Notes: generated by a model from the sequence alone, not told the origin. Numbered from the stretch's first letter, positions 11,401 through 39,433 are shown. The stretch: 64,000 nucleotides of DNA from Onchocerca volvulus (GCA_000499405.2 HG738138.1:23279097-23343096), one strand, 5' to 3'. Numbers and translations: made by a program.

Positions 11401-14400
11401 ACGTTGTATGAAAATTTCAAATCAATCGGTAAGAATTTGAAACATTGTGTAAAAATGAACAACGAACATTTACATTTTTATTTATATAGATTAAACAAAT
11501 TTGTTTATTGGTAGGAAAATTTTTGAAATTTCTTTGTGAACTTTAAAAAAATTCCCAAATTTTAGCAAGATCAGCCAAATGATCATGAAGACACCACATC
11601 AAATAGTAATAAGCAAAAGGTACCATGGGGTATCTTGAAGAAAGCTCTAAAATATTTCGTAAAAGCGCAATTAAGCTCAGCACGTGCTCTGGATATTGAT
11701 GAATTATTGCATATACAATGCATGTTATTTTATCCAAGGTAGACAAAAATTTTTGATTGACTTAGAACTTGTAATCTATCGATCAAATCGTTAACAATCT
11801 AAGAATATGTTGAATAAGTAAGAATTGAATAACCATAGATTGATTAGAGGAAGACATATCACGAAATTATTATTGGTATTTCAGGATCCGGAAAGCCAAT
11901 GAACAGGAATGTGAACAACTGGAGAAATATTTTTTTGGTGACATCAAGAATACCAATGAAAAAAGTGCTGTAATTAAACTTAAACATAGATTATTAACGG
12001 AAATGGTAGCCGATAATGTATTGGTTACTAAAAATGAACTTATGATGGTAAGTTTTTAAATCAGTTGATAATAATAATTATGAAATGAAACATGCATAAA
12101 AAGACAGGTATGAAATGAAATTTTTTATAAAATTATATTATTTATATCGAAATAAATTAATGCTTCAAATGTGATAATATTTTTAGTCTCAATAAAATGA
12201 AATAATTATTTTCAAATAATAGGACTAATTTATAGAATAAATGTATTAGCTTTGCTGATGATACAACCGAATTACGACACAATCTCTGGCAATGGTTGTA
12301 TCGTGCAACGGAAATAATCATTGATGTCGGTCACAAATTTTGTCCAGCAATATTTAATATTGATAAAAAATGTATGATAATTCATATTTAAGCCTCAATA
12401 CTTGAAACAATGATAACATAATTAATTGAGATAGTCTAATAATGTCACTGAATTACTTCACTCGCTTATTGTATGAGAAACGAACAAACAATAAAACATT
12501 ACGACATTTTGATTAATTGAAGTGATTTAAAAATTTAAAACATTACACTTTTCTCTTTTCTTTTTTCGTTTTATAATATCACAACTGCATGCTTTAAAAA
12601 CTTTTGCTACAACAAATATTTAATCATTTATTAATTAGAGTTTGCTTTGGGCTGGCAGAAATAATCGCAGAATAAAATAAAAATTAATAAATGTTGTCAC
12701 CATATACTTGAACAAAGTACATTCATTATACTTTATGATATTTGTGAGTGATTTAAAGGATTTTTCATAATTAAATGAATTTATAGCTGCTAAAACAAAG
12801 AAGCCAACAATTTCAATGGGTGAATGTCAATCGATACTGAGTTTATTTAACAACAGGTAACCTAATCTAATGTTTATTGGAAAATTTCCGTGTTTGTTTA
12901 GCGTATCAAAATTAATTAATTACGCATTGCTTAAAAAGTTCTAATCTATGAATGAATTTCAGGATTTTAACTTTTACAAGCATGAGAAATATGAAAAAAG
13001 TTTTCGAAGCAACAGAGGAAAATGATAGGAAATGTGGCACTCTAACAAGAGCTATATATTTGAGATTTTGCGATGAAAATGCTGGCTATATTTCATTTGC
13101 ATTTACAAATCTCAGCAAGTAAATAAGCTTAACTCTTTTTATCACAAGCTTAATTCTTAATTCTCTTATCAATACTGTTGAAAAGATGTCCAATTAATTT
13201 AATCATATCATATGCATAAGTATTTAATTGAATGATTAATTTGATCACTTGGAAAGTAATTTTTAGAAGCAAAAGAGAGTGAAGATAAATTAGCCTAAAG
13301 ATATGATTGACAGCTACATTTTGATAACATTAAAAAATATTCATGAATGTGATTTTTTGAAATATTTTAAATTTCTCTTAAATAATCCTTTTGCTTATCA
13401 TTTTTAATCGAAGAATTTATAAAAGTTTATGACAAAAAGAACGTCGTTACAAGTTGACGAAAAAATAATTCTGATAAACAGAGATAATAATGGTAAACCA
13501 TTGATGGGATCGCTTTCTTCCGAACAAATCAGAGATTTCAAGCAGGGAATCGCTGAAATACTGATGGATGAACCGTTTTTGAAACGTTATGATCGTATCG
13601 TGCAACTTCAAGTTCTTGATAGTAAAGATCGTGGTGATAATTTAATCATTGCTACACCGCTGTAAGTATCGTTTTGCTGATGTAATATATAAAAAATAGA
13701 AAATATTGATTTTTTAAATTAGATTTCAAATATACATTATGGATAATTAACTATTTCATTTCCTTCCCTATTTAAAAAAAAATACAAAAAAAACGAAAAA
13801 GTGTTCATTAGAATTTCTCAACAAAATTGTCGTTTTTTTTTTTTTTTTTTGTTCAATTCCATTACATGAATGTTTCTTTTTTTTCAGCAAAACAGCAATT
13901 TTTCAAGATTATAATACTATGCGATTGCAAAATAACTGCATAGAAACACAGGATAATGAAACAATTCGTGTGAATCCGCTTACGGGTGAAAAGTTAGCTT
14001 ACACGCAAAATAACGTCAACAACACTATCAGTAATGGTAATCAAAATTCGGAACTTTCATGCCTTGTTCAATGTAAGTAATAGTTAATAAATACCAAAAA
14101 AGCCCATTCAATTTTTCCTCATATATTATTAATTAATCATTTGAAACAATGATTTTTTTTCTCAATAAATAATTTCTATAATTTTTAATTAATTCATTTT
14201 TTTCTTCCATTCTCTCAATAAATTGAATTTTTCTGTAGATCATTCTAACTTCTAGAAGAGATAAAATGGAAATATTACAATCTAATTTTTAGAGAAATTT
14301 AAATATGTATATGTTATAGCATATGTAGAGCTATTATTACAAGCTTCATCGTTATATACCGTATTTAATGGTATCTCAACCAGCAATTCAATTAGCGATA

Positions 14401-14841
14401 AAGAAATCGATCGAAATGCAGAATTAGAATATAGAAAATTGGAAAATAATGATACCAGTAATATTGCTCAGAATGTGTGTGATGATCGGTAAGTTGTTGA
14501 AAATTCTAAAATTTGAAGTTGTTAGATGTATTTGAATAATTAATTGCAACGTTCTTCTTCGAGAGTTATTAATTCCATTTCAAGTTTAAATAAAAGAATT
14601 AAGGAGTTAGTATAGGATACAATGTTGTAAAATGGATTGAAATCAACTAAATTTCAGAAAAATAAGAGAAGCGCCATTTTCACATATCAAAGAAGAAGAT
14701 ATTACACAGATGAAGCATGAATCGATGTGCGATACGTTGAATGCATCGAAGAGGATTCATGATGAACGATGGAGAAATGATGAAAACGATGAATTGGAAG
14801 CGCTCGATTTAACACAAAAGCGAACTAAACTAAATTTTTAA
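8413..14841 (+). CDS. STAT family transcription factor (17 exons)
   Basis: Exons: 8413-8547, 8810-8883, 9181-9273, 9718-9870, 10094-10198, 10311-10533, 10721-10825, 10959-11060, 11566-11738, 11885-12047, 12236-12371, 12787-12856, 12963-13118, 13440-13661, 13888-14072, 14320-14488, 14658-14841. All phases agree, giving 2448 nt or 815 residues. The N-terminal STAT oligomerisation domain is absent; a short helical segment begins directly, as I recall for C. elegans STA-1. A DNA-binding beta-domain follows at about residues 190-330 (GRLILTQREGTSATKY; LSHEFLIAITNDQTESLLNF), then a linker. The SH2 domain starts near LWQWLYRA (about 458), with GTLTRAIYLRFCDENAGYIS carrying the phosphotyrosine-binding Arg at about 545. 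STATs are latent cytoplasmic factors that dimerise through SH2-phosphotyrosine contacts and act in the nucleus. The site expected to hold the activation Tyr reads KDRGDNL here. The acidic, Asn-rich tail (about 635-815) is not recognisable. The acceptor at 13440 (CAAAAAG) is the weakest junction. Confidence 0.88.
11240..11520. mobile_element. non-autonomous Helitron-type fragment inside a STAT intron
   Basis: The 505-bp intron 11061-11565 holds two copies of the window's dispersed terminal repeat. One runs from an AGACTAGCTGGACTCGGCC sequence through GCGGATCCAGCTAATCTATA, forming an imperfect palindrome. The other is the internal block containing GCCTATTCGAATGCAACGTT. The same block recurs near 30.8, 36.4, 39.9, 47.0-47.9, 49.7 and 56.6-57.2 kb, next to Helitron replicase relics. 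It shares sequence with those elements and encodes nothing. Confidence 0.65.
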
Positions 14842-16859
14842 AGTTAATGTTTGTTTTCATTTTAGAAAGACTGAATTTCACTTGGCTCAGAAGATTTTAC
14901 TTTACACAGTCTTTCGTCTTCATTCCATTTCCATTTCCAACTTATAAAAAAGTCAGTAAACGAAGGGAATAAATAAAATTGTTAAATATAATAATTTTGT
15001 TTTTTTTTATTATTAATATCTCGATTTGAAAAAAAAAGAAAAGATAAAACAGAAAAAAATCAGTTGTGATAATAATCGATATTTATTTTATCCCATATGC
15101 CATATTGAAAAAAATTTGGAAATAATTTCAGGAAAATTCGCTTTTTTCTCTCTTCTCATTTGTGCCACTTAATTAATTATTATGCATGTTTATTAATTTG
15201 TAACTATCTCTTCGATAAAATTTTGAATCGTTTTTTTGTATTTGAAAAATAAAATTTAGAAATTTGCAATCAGTTATTTATATTGTAATTACAAATATAA
15301 AAGTCGTAGCACAAGTGGGATATTAAAGTTATATAAGAATCAAAATATTGCTTAATTAATTATTCCAATCTGTTAATCGCATTGAAAATCTGAAACAATT
15401 AAGGGAAAGAAATGATTAATATTAATTATGTAGATAATTCCAAGTTGCAATTCATGATTTATTATAGTCAATGAATTAATCAAGAATAATTAATAATTTA
15501 ATTAAATAAATGAAATTAATTACTAACTTAAAGTCACAATAAATCGACAATGTTTTTAATCAAATTCCAAACACTTTTTGAATAATAATTTAGATTATCA
15601 CCTACTCATTTTAAATTATCCATTATCGATAGCTCATTACGTATATTATTTTCAACAAAAAAAAAGATTAAAAATCAGAAATTGGACAAAAGCAAAAACT
15701 ACACGTATATGTTGACATGTCACGTACATTTTTTTTGCATAATATTATCCATTCTAAATGATTTATCGAATAATCATAATAAATAGTTCATTATAAATAT
15801 AAATTTGTTGCAATTGTATCGATGCATCAAATATATTAACATTCTGAAGTATAAGGAAATTCGTTTGTTTGAAGACAACAAATGCATATCTGATAATTTG
15901 TTAACCTGCTGAATAGCCTTATTCAGAATACTTGATATATACTATAAAATGAATAGAAAAAAAAAAGATATTAATATGAAACGCACACGAAATATGAAAA
16001 TAGGATGGGACTCTCCTTTGGTGCTTATATTATATCGAACATCCGTATCCTGCTTGTCACTTCTTTTTTCTGGATCATCATTTTCGAAATTCAGTTGTTT
16101 GTAAGTCAGAAAATATAAACTATGCGATCAATTCCCTGATGAAATAGTCAAATGGTGTCGGAAATTCTGACAAACTTCGTATATCACAATTGTGTAACTT
16201 CAGATACGAAAGAATTAAGCTTGGATGAGATTCCTTTCAATCGTCAACGTCCAACAAAAGTGGCAACAATCGATAGATCATGTTTTGCTTATTCTATTTG
16301 AGAGTTTTAGCTGAAAGTCGTAAAATGTGCAATCAATAATATAAATTTTGTAGTTTAGATAAGAGCCAATAAAAGCGCGCTCTCATGTACTAATAATGGC
16401 GCTTTCTTGTAGATCAAACTCTATCAATATTCTCTCTCTATAAATGGGAGGAATCCTGAGTATAGGATCAGATCATTTTAAGGATTTGTTATCACAAGAT
16501 CGGATTTGATAGATCAGGATTGTTCTAATCTTCCTTTTAGGTTATGATAATATCATTAGAATTGTTTTGTTGATATGATTGATATTTTAATGGTCGTATT
16601 CGTTGTCGCATTATCAAAGTTTCGTTATATATTCAATTATCCTAGTTTGAGATTCGTTCGTGCCACAAATCAACTTTCCGACAAATCGTTTCAGAGATAA
16701 TAAACTTCGAATGCAATCGAATATTCACTAAAGCATGTGTTGACTATCGAATAATAAGAAATCGGAAAGTTTTCGGTGTAAAACTTGGAGATTAAGAGAA
16801 ATCATTGGCAATGAAAGGATTTTCGAGCCTATTCCTCAGCAGGAAACAAAAACGACGCA
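14842..16859. other. 3' flank of STAT and intergenic spacer
   Basis: Beyond the STAT 3' untranslated region I see no exon. The part from about 16000 to 16850 is less A+T-rich and contains a TATAAATGGGAGG sequence near 16440, but nothing that supports a gene. It lies just downstream of the tRNA gene, which reads away from it on the opposite strand orientation. Confidence 0.4.
14968..14973 (+). terminator. poly(A) signal of the STAT gene
   Basis: AATAAA about 127 bases after the STAT stop codon, partly overlapping a second AATAAA-like copy, followed by T-rich sequence. Confidence 0.6.
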
Positions 16860-16931
16860 TTCCCATGCCGGGAATCGAACCCGGGCCGCGTGGGTGAAAG
16901 CCACGAATCCTAGCCACTAGACCACATGGGA
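16860..16931 (-). tRNA. tRNA-Glu (anticodon UUC)
   Basis: A complete 72-nt cloverleaf on the minus strand. The acceptor stem pairs TCCCATG (16931-16925) with CATGGGA (16867-16861), and the discriminator A is at 16860. The anticodon stem CGTGG/CCACG encloses the loop CTTTCAC with anticodon TTC. The T arm reads CCGGGTTCGATTCCCGG, and the D arm contains TGGTCTAGTGGCTAGGA, giving both the A and B internal promoter boxes of RNA polymerase III. There is no intron and no encoded CCA, as usual for nuclear tRNA genes. A T-run terminator is not obvious immediately downstream (the minus strand reads ATGCGTCGTTTTTG), but TTTTT occurs about 11 bases after the end. Confidence 0.97.
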
Positions 16932-18649
16932 GCCGGATCTCCTTCTTACTAGTTGGCCCAATAATGTTAAAATTTTATTTCATTTAAAATTCTTGCAGTC
17001 GAAAAAAAATTCATTCTAAATAATTACTCCTTCATCCAATTTTAGTAACAAATGTTTAATGGGTGATACAGCCATTCAGTGATACAATGGTTAATTGATT
17101 GACTGGCTAATAAAGTAATTAAGACAGTGATCGTAAAGAATGGATGAATTATACGAATATAAATAATCTATCAAGAATTATATTTATTGATTTCCTTCAT
17201 TTCTTTAAAAAAGTACTTATCAATAATTATTGAAATTACAATTTTCACTTAAAATATTACAGATTTATTCAAAAATATTGCCAATTATTAATTCATCGAA
17301 TAATTTATCATTCTAAAATTCCATTACTCTATGAAAGGATCATTTGAATTTCTACCATTTATTCGGGATACTGTTCTTGGATACCACAGTACTTGAATTC
17401 CAAGATGTAAATAAAGCTCAAAAGTTTTTTTCGATTATTCAATCTATTGTTTATTGTATTCCTATGATACTATTTATTAATTAGATACTAAATTAGAAGT
17501 TTCACTTGCATTCAAAAGGAAATCATATAATCTGATTGGATTAATCGATGAACCACCATGGACTCGAATCCCATATTTTGTTGAATCGCTTATTTCATTG
17601 CCGACCGAAAAAAATTGAAGAAATTCAGAATATTTCATGGTATTTGTGAAATAGCAGTACAAGAATCAGAGATTTGCATGAATAACTTCAAAAAAAAAAA
17701 TTATCTCACTAAAAAACTACAGTTTTTGATTGATTTTACTGAAGAAAAGTTTTTTTTTCTTCTTTTTTGAATTTTTTCAACTATCTTGACTGAAAGTAAC
17801 ATTAAAAGAATGTTAAAGTGATGTTTGAAATTTTCAATTTCATTTCTTGTCTATGATTTTTATATATTTCCTTTATTTCGGTCTCCCTTACATCTTAACA
17901 GATATGTATGTTATCAACGAACTAATTATTTATTGTGATATACAATTATAAATAATGGAATCAATAGTAAAAGTGAACCACTCCCGTAGAATATTGATTG
18001 CACAAGAACTAAAAAGTAGAAAAAAGACATGAAAAATCATTACTGACAGATGAAAAATTCCTCATTTCAAACGAAATAAAATGAATGAATTATTGATATG
18101 CAAATATTGGTACTTAATACATACAAATATCACCTTTGCCGGATCTCATGCAGAAGATGAATAGAAAAAGTCCTAAAAAATGTAAAAAGCATAACTAATA
18201 TATTTGATATAGCAGAAATTTTTCCACAAAAATAATTTCTAAGAAATATATGGCAACTGAGAGCTTTGAGATATTTGAACAATTAGAATATGTAAATCAC
18301 CATGAAATATGCAAGGCATCATGAAAAATTCATCATGACACAAAAACTAGAAGGATAACTGAACGACAATGCAAAGTTTTGGTAATTCCAATAAAAAAAA
18401 ATATCTGAATTCGAAGTCGAAATGATGTATTTCCACCCTTTCAGGTCAGCAAAATAAAAAGTTAATTTCGACTCGAAATTTGATAAATGCTTATTAATCC
18501 ATATCTTTGAATGGAATATCAGCTGATTAAATGATTTAACAGAACATGCAGAACCCTGATAAAGATCCCATCAGTGAAATTTCAGCTATTCTCATTTGAA
18601 ATCAACTACAAAGAAAATAAAAAAATCAGAAAATATGAAAACTTGAACA
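16932..18649. other. spacer between tRNA-Glu and the 3' end of vps-54
   Basis: Very A+T-rich with several poly-A and poly-T runs. The only open frames are short and of low complexity. The part next to 18649 should be the 3' untranslated region of vps-54; no AATAAA could be assigned with confidence. Confidence 0.4.
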
Positions 18650-34211
<15,562 letters not shown>

Positions 34212-35886
34212 TCTGTATGTCAATTCCGTATCGGCGTAATTTTTCCCGTTGTTTAATTTTCATTAAATTCCTGTTATATTGATGAAATCATCTAGTTGAA
34301 TATTGCATTACATTTTGAAGAAATATTCCATTATACACATACGAATTTCACTATAAACATTTTACTACATTGTAATTTTCCTTTCCTAATCCATAGAAAC
34401 TTGTCACCGAATAATTTTTGAAATGAAATTTTATTACCATTCATTTTTACCAATTTTGATCCCTAATCCACTTTTTCTTTGCTCAAGTATTCTTATTGAT
34501 TTTACATAGTACCGTGTTTTGAGAGATCTCCACGAAATTTATTGATATATGAAATTGCATTTAACAATAGATATCACTCGTGAATTTTAAAATAGAACTG
34601 CTTAACGAATGGCAAAGACTTACCAGAAATATTTAAGGAAAAAACTGAAATACCCCAGAATTTTTATTCCATCAAAAGTAAAAATAAACAAGTACAAACT
34701 GCCCAAACTAGCAATGACATAGGGTGGGCAACGAGTAACGAAACAGTAGTGATAGAAAACTACGAAATGAACACAAAAAATGACGGAGTCATTAATTAGC
34801 AAAAGCAATTGGTGAAGAAAAAAGGTACAATTGTTGAATTAATTAAATCAATTGTAGAGTAGATTGGTATTTCCTACTTCCTTCGATGGTCGATAATAAT
34901 TTTCTGTGTACTTTTGTGGTAGAAAATTATTATTTAGTATGAAACAATGAAAATTTAAGAGTAATTATTCTAGGATTTTAAACTTTCTCCTTAAATATTT
35001 CTGATAAATCTTTGACATTAGTTTTGCTAAAATCTGTTGACTACCAATTGACTGACCATCGAAAAATGTTAACAAATTAATAAGAAAAAATTGAAATCGT
35101 CTTTTCCCTCAATCGAACAATATGACAGAAACAATTCAAATCGGATTAAATAGACCGGAGTATTGACAGAACAATTACTTTATAATATATCTCTTACTCC
35201 ATCGAACTTAATTGTTTTTTGGAATCTGTGGTAGTTAGTTTGAGAAATATTATAAATTTGTATTATACACAATACTTGGATTATTTCGACATTTCGATTT
35301 TACGACAAATAGTACAGATATGTTAAAGATAAAGTGCTACGGTATAAATTTTATTTAATAGTAAGACAAATTCCGTGCCATCTGGACCCACGGTTGAGAA
35401 CTGTGCAGAGATTGATTGTGCTGATCTATATAAAGGTTTCAAATCTCTACCATTACCACAGACAATACTGTCAAATACTTATTGTTCGGATTTAATAAGC
35501 ATTCATCTTAATTCGAAGATCACATTAGTTCGCAAATTTCAAATTACTTCAAGAAAAAAATTACAAGTTAAGCTAATACAAACAAGTTATTGTTACACTT
35601 GAATATATAAGTTTGATTATCTTATACTGAAAATTTTTATTTCAATATCTGAATAAGAATTATAACTGTTAAGAATTCATGTGAATCCATCTTGTGAGGG
35701 ACTGACTGTAAAGGGGAAGAGAAACTAAGTGAATCACCAAGTTAGATATGGATAAGTGAATTAATTTTTGATTACGGCTGGTTTGGATATTAGCGCAAAG
35801 GCCTTTGTTCTCTCATCTTCCGATCTACTAATAAAGCTTATGCGCATTATTTGAAATGTTGTAAATCATGTTAATTATCTGGAATA

Positions 35887-35968
<82 letters not shown>

Positions 35969-36339
35969 TAGTATTATTATTTTATTATTTTTAGGACTAA
36001 AGCATGTATGAATTGTTTAAAATATAAATCATGTTAATTGTCCGGAATGTTGTAAGGATTGGTGCGCATAGTTTTTTAATTTTTATTTACGAGTTTGGTT
36101 TGTTTGCCGTTAAGTAGCAACGATAATGGAATTTACGTTATTTTTTGAAAGTTAGGAAAAGTTTTCATCGAAATTTTCATGAAAAACGCTTCCGTCTAAG
36201 ATGTGAGTGTCATTTCATACTTCAATTTGCTGCGATGCTCGTAAAAATGGGAAATTTTTTTTATATACACGACTAGAAATGTCAATTTATCAGAATTCCT
36301 ATACTTTTTATACGGAAGAACGTATTTTTTTGGTCCAAT
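34212..36339. other. spacer upstream of vps-54
   Basis: Expected to contain the vps-54 promoter at its left edge. A plus-strand open stretch at about 35375-35602 begins PSGPTVENCAEIDCADLYKG and looks more protein-like than its surroundings, so it may be a lone exon or gene relic. No partners were found. The ATT microsatellite lies at 35888-35969. Confidence 0.4.
35888..35969. repeat. ATT trinucleotide microsatellite
   Basis: About 27 uninterrupted ATT units. A tract of this length is likely to vary between isolates. Confidence 0.97.
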
Positions 36340-36740
36340 TAGTCTATGTAAATAAAAATGTCCGCTCACTTACTTTTACCTGTCATAGGAAAGACGAGTG
36401 AAAAAAGTAAGTATATCTATATAGAAGCATGCACCTATTCGAATACAATGTTGAGTCAAAATTTCAAAGCAATCGGTAAGAACTTTCGGGTATTTAAGAT
36501 CTTGAACAACGAACATTTACATTTTTATTTTTCTTTGAAATTGTAAAATGGTTTTTTTTTTTTTTTTTTTTCGTTGTGTGGCAACGCGTAGTCGGATTCA
36601 GATAATCCATATAAATAAACATGTAAATGTTCATTTGTTCAAAATCTTAAATCTCCGAAAGTTTTCAACGATTGCTTTCAAATTCTAACACAACGTTACA
36701 TCCGAATACGCGCATGCTTTTATGTACTTTTTGTATACAC
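36340..36740. mobile_element. Helitron terminal repeats, two facing copies
   Basis: Two copies of the dispersed terminal block lie in opposite orientation around a T-run. One reads GCACCTATTCGAATACAATG then TTTCAAAGCAATCGGTAAGA. The other is its complement, CCGAAAGTTTTCAACGATTG then CATCCGAATACGCGCATGC. They flank GCAACGCGTAGTCGGATTCA, the counterpart of the terminal palindrome seen at other copies. The replicase relic at 37179-38800 reads on the minus strand, so this is its 3' side. Confidence 0.65.
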
Positions 36741-36779
36741 ATATTGCTGTGGTTCAGTCTGGTTTATGTTGGGAAAAAA

Positions 36780-37178
36780 TCTGATAGTTTGTAATTTGAT
36801 TTGCAGATTTGTTCGATTGGAGATTTCTTCTTGTGGTGTGATATTTTATGTCTTGTGTGACGAAAACGAATTGTGAAAAAATTTCATTAATTGATGAGTG
36901 ATTCTTTGTAACGAACAATTATCAGAGAATATCCCTAGGCAAATTGATCACTGAGTTATTCTTACCTTTGTCGTTGGAAAAGAAGAATACTGTTCAACTA
37001 AATTATCGGATTGTTGCTCCGCTGTGTCGCTTTGAAACTGCTGAATGGAATCCTTGGAATTCTAAACAGTTGTTGCGTAAATCTTTGTCGTTTATCTGTG
37101 AACTGCAGTGTTTTGGCGGTAAATATGTTTATTGTCCCTTTGAAACTATTTCGCGCCCTTGACCTTTAGTACTTTTTT
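36780..37178. mobile_element. repeat segment with antisense LTR-like piece
   Basis: Bases about 36780-37060 reappear inverted at about 49240-49600 and partly at 39510-39650; all share CAAATTGATCACTGAGTTATT or its relatives. Directly after, GTTTTGGCGGTAAATATGTT (about 37112) and CGCGCCCTTGACCTTTAGTA are the reverse of sequence in the two solo LTRs to the right. An antisense LTR fragment therefore seems to be inserted between the Helitron 3' side and its replicase relic. Confidence 0.55.
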
Positions 37179-38800
37179 TTACAAAATCCTTGCGCGCCAT
37201 TTGGTATCTTTCAGCTGGCCCACATCTAATATGTTTAATTTCACAATGCTTATAGATATAATATTTTTTGTTGCTCCACTGTCTGTGTAAATATAGAGAT
37301 TATCTAGTTTGCCAACTCTAGAACACGCAACACATAATTTTCTATGTGAGAAGCAATCCGTTTCTAGATCTAAATCGTGCAGTCCCAAAGATTGGCCCGA
37401 GCTTTGTAAATGATGATTGCAAACGCTAATCGAATTGAGATTTGCAATCTTTTAAATTGAAAGTGCATATCCGCTGGAATCATGGAAATGCGAGGAATGA
37501 GAACATCTTCATTTTTGAAAGGTCCTATCAAGACTATTGCTTCTATGGCATTGCTAATTAATTTTTTGTTACACCGCGGGAAGTTGCAAAGCTTTCGTTG
37601 GATGATATTTCGACATGATAATTGGTACACTGATTTTCAATTGCAGTATGTGTGGTGGCATCCCTGGCAGATCGAGCGAATTCAAAAATTCTTTTGGATA
37701 ATTAATCGCTTCATCTACTTCCACAATGATGTCGGATTTATATTTGACTGCCTCGGAAGAATAGTTTATCACTCAGCCAATTATGATTCTGATAATTGTT
37801 TTGAATATCGGGAAATACTTTTTCAGCCAAGTCTTCTTTTGACATTACTAAATTGCAGAAGTTATAAAGCGATGAAATTCTTCCTAAAGTCAAATCAACC
37901 GGCACATTCCTGTTCCTAATTTTCAGTAGTTGATGTGAGAGTATCCCAGCTGATCGATCGTTTTGTAACTGGATACACATATTTGGTTGATTTCAACATC
38001 TTTATGTGTCGCCACAAATAGAGTATTTCAGGCAAGCATTTATTTCGTCTGCTGGTGTTGATTGAGGAATTACAGATAATATTTGCCTTAAATCTCCTGC
38101 AAACAAAATTAGTGGTCTGATGCTTCTACAGAAATTTTGCAATGATCGATAAAAAGCCTCGAGTGATTTTTTGGGCGCTATTATGCATTGATTCCAAAAA
38201 ATAAGTTCACATTTCTGTAATATTTTTTCCATACCGGATGCTTTGGGAATGCTGCATTAATTTCAATGAATTGTACGCTCAATGGCAGTTTCAAAATGGA
38301 ATGAGCAGTTCTTCCACCTCATAGCAGTGTTGCAGCTATGCAAGAGATAAGGTTATGTCATTTTGGGATCGAATTGTCGTTAGAATCAATCTAATTAGGA
38401 ACATTTTACTATTTCATTCTGCCGCATCTAAGAAGATTTTTCCAACCCATAGTTGAGAGTTTGCATTAGTTGATCGTAAACGTCGTTTTGCTAAACGTTA
38501 GCTTAGGAATATTTAAATACACATGTAACAAAAGATCACCGGTGTTGTGATTTTGTTCAGACGCAATTCTACATCGGACAAAGCAGCAACGGATCGATTC
38601 ATTCTCAGCTGTTGTTCGCAACCGTGAATTTTCAAATCAAGCTACCTGCGCTCGCATTTGAGCTATTCTTTGCCCTTTTTGTCGTTCGTTAATGAGCAAA
38701 AAATGACGTTTACGATTTTTCCTCAATTTAAGATCAAATTTAATCGTTGCATTACTTTCGCTATGCGCGTACGACGATTAAATATGATCTTCTGTGAGAC
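37179..38800 (-). pseudogene. decayed Helitron replicase-helicase
   Basis: Read leftward with many stops and frameshifts, this region carries successive blocks of the Helitron Pif1-type helicase. They include GGRTAHSILKLPL (about 38320), KCELIFWNQCIIAPKKSLEA and LILFAGDLRQILSVIPQSTP with STPADEINACLKYS (38232-38010), QLQNDRSAGILSHQLL, DLPGMPPHILQLKI, IRLAFAIIIYKA and CVACSRVGKLDNLYIY (ending near 37210). A Lys/Arg-rich N-terminal piece (RKNRKRHFLLINERQKGQRI) lies at about 38650-38750, so the Rep nuclease centre has been deleted. Intact elements encode Rep and helicase in one large protein for rolling-circle transposition. The helicase signature motifs are mutated: the usual FWDE-type acidic pair reads WNQC, and GDFRQ reads GDLRQ. 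Confidence 0.9.
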
Positions 38801-38820
38801 ATTTAAAGCAAGTCGATTGC

Positions 38821-39433
38821 TGTCTGGAAAATCCGAAAAATATAATTAATGCAAATAAGGAATGTTAAAACGCGAAAAAGCGCGAAAACATTTTCAAATG
38901 GACTTACAAAAATAGACGTGTTTACTGCCAAAACAATAAACAGAAGGGGTAAAAATGCTTCCCGCCAAAATGATAAACATGTTTACCACCAAAAGACGAA
39001 ACATGTTTACTAACAAAAATTAAATGTGTTTCCCGCTGAAACGATAAACATATTTACCGCCAAAATGCTCCGAGCAGCAAATAAAGGAAGCGAGGTCTAC
39101 CAATCATAAGGCGACAAATTGGAGATCAAGAAAGAAGGACGAGCTCCGAAAGGATATATAAGATTCGGATTTTGGAGAAGAGTCAAGTTCTCTTGAACAG
39201 TTTTCTACATCAGTTTCTAAAGCGAGCGCCATTTTCTAGAAAAAATCAGCAGTGGAATATTCTTTTCTACTAGCAGCAAGGGAAGAATAATCCTGTGACG
39301 ACCAATTATCTTGGATATTCTTCGATAATTGTTTATAGTATAAAGGAAGAAACACTCTTCCACTTATCAATAAAGCTCTTTTTACTAAAGAATTCGTTTC
39401 TGTCACATCAATTCAAAATCAACTTTTCCGACA
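38821..39433. mobile_element. solo LTR, 613 bp, with 5-bp target duplication
   Basis: The element starts TGTCTGGAAAATCCGAAAAA and ends CAACTTTTCCGACA, giving imperfect TGTCGGAAAA-type inverted ends. It is flanked by ATTGC on both sides (38816-38820 and 39434-39438), a 5-bp target-site duplication. Inside are a TATATAAG box near 39157 and an AATAAA near 39370, the expected promoter and polyadenylation signals. It shares ends and internal blocks with the LTR at 40284. No coding region is attached, so it is a recombination product. The family is probably BEL/Pao, judged from the 5-bp duplication and the nematode setting only. Confidence 0.85.
38918..39066. repeat. 24-bp minisatellite inside the solo LTR
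   Basis: About six degenerate units of a GTTTACCGCCAAAATGATAA-type sequence (unit about 24 bp). The sister LTR at 40284 has only about one unit, which explains most of the length difference. Confidence 0.8.

Noticed and set aside
11061..11565. Extra STAT exon in the longest STAT intron
   Set aside because: The conserved-looking sequence is the dispersed Helitron terminal block, and flanking exons already join in phase.
35888..35969. Repetitive array as a possible CRISPR or satellite
   Set aside because: It is a simple ATT microsatellite without spacers.
37482..37919. 145-codon plus-strand frame
   Set aside because: It lies antisense to the Helitron helicase relic, whose minus-strand blocks are clearly recognisable; the plus frame has no family resemblance.
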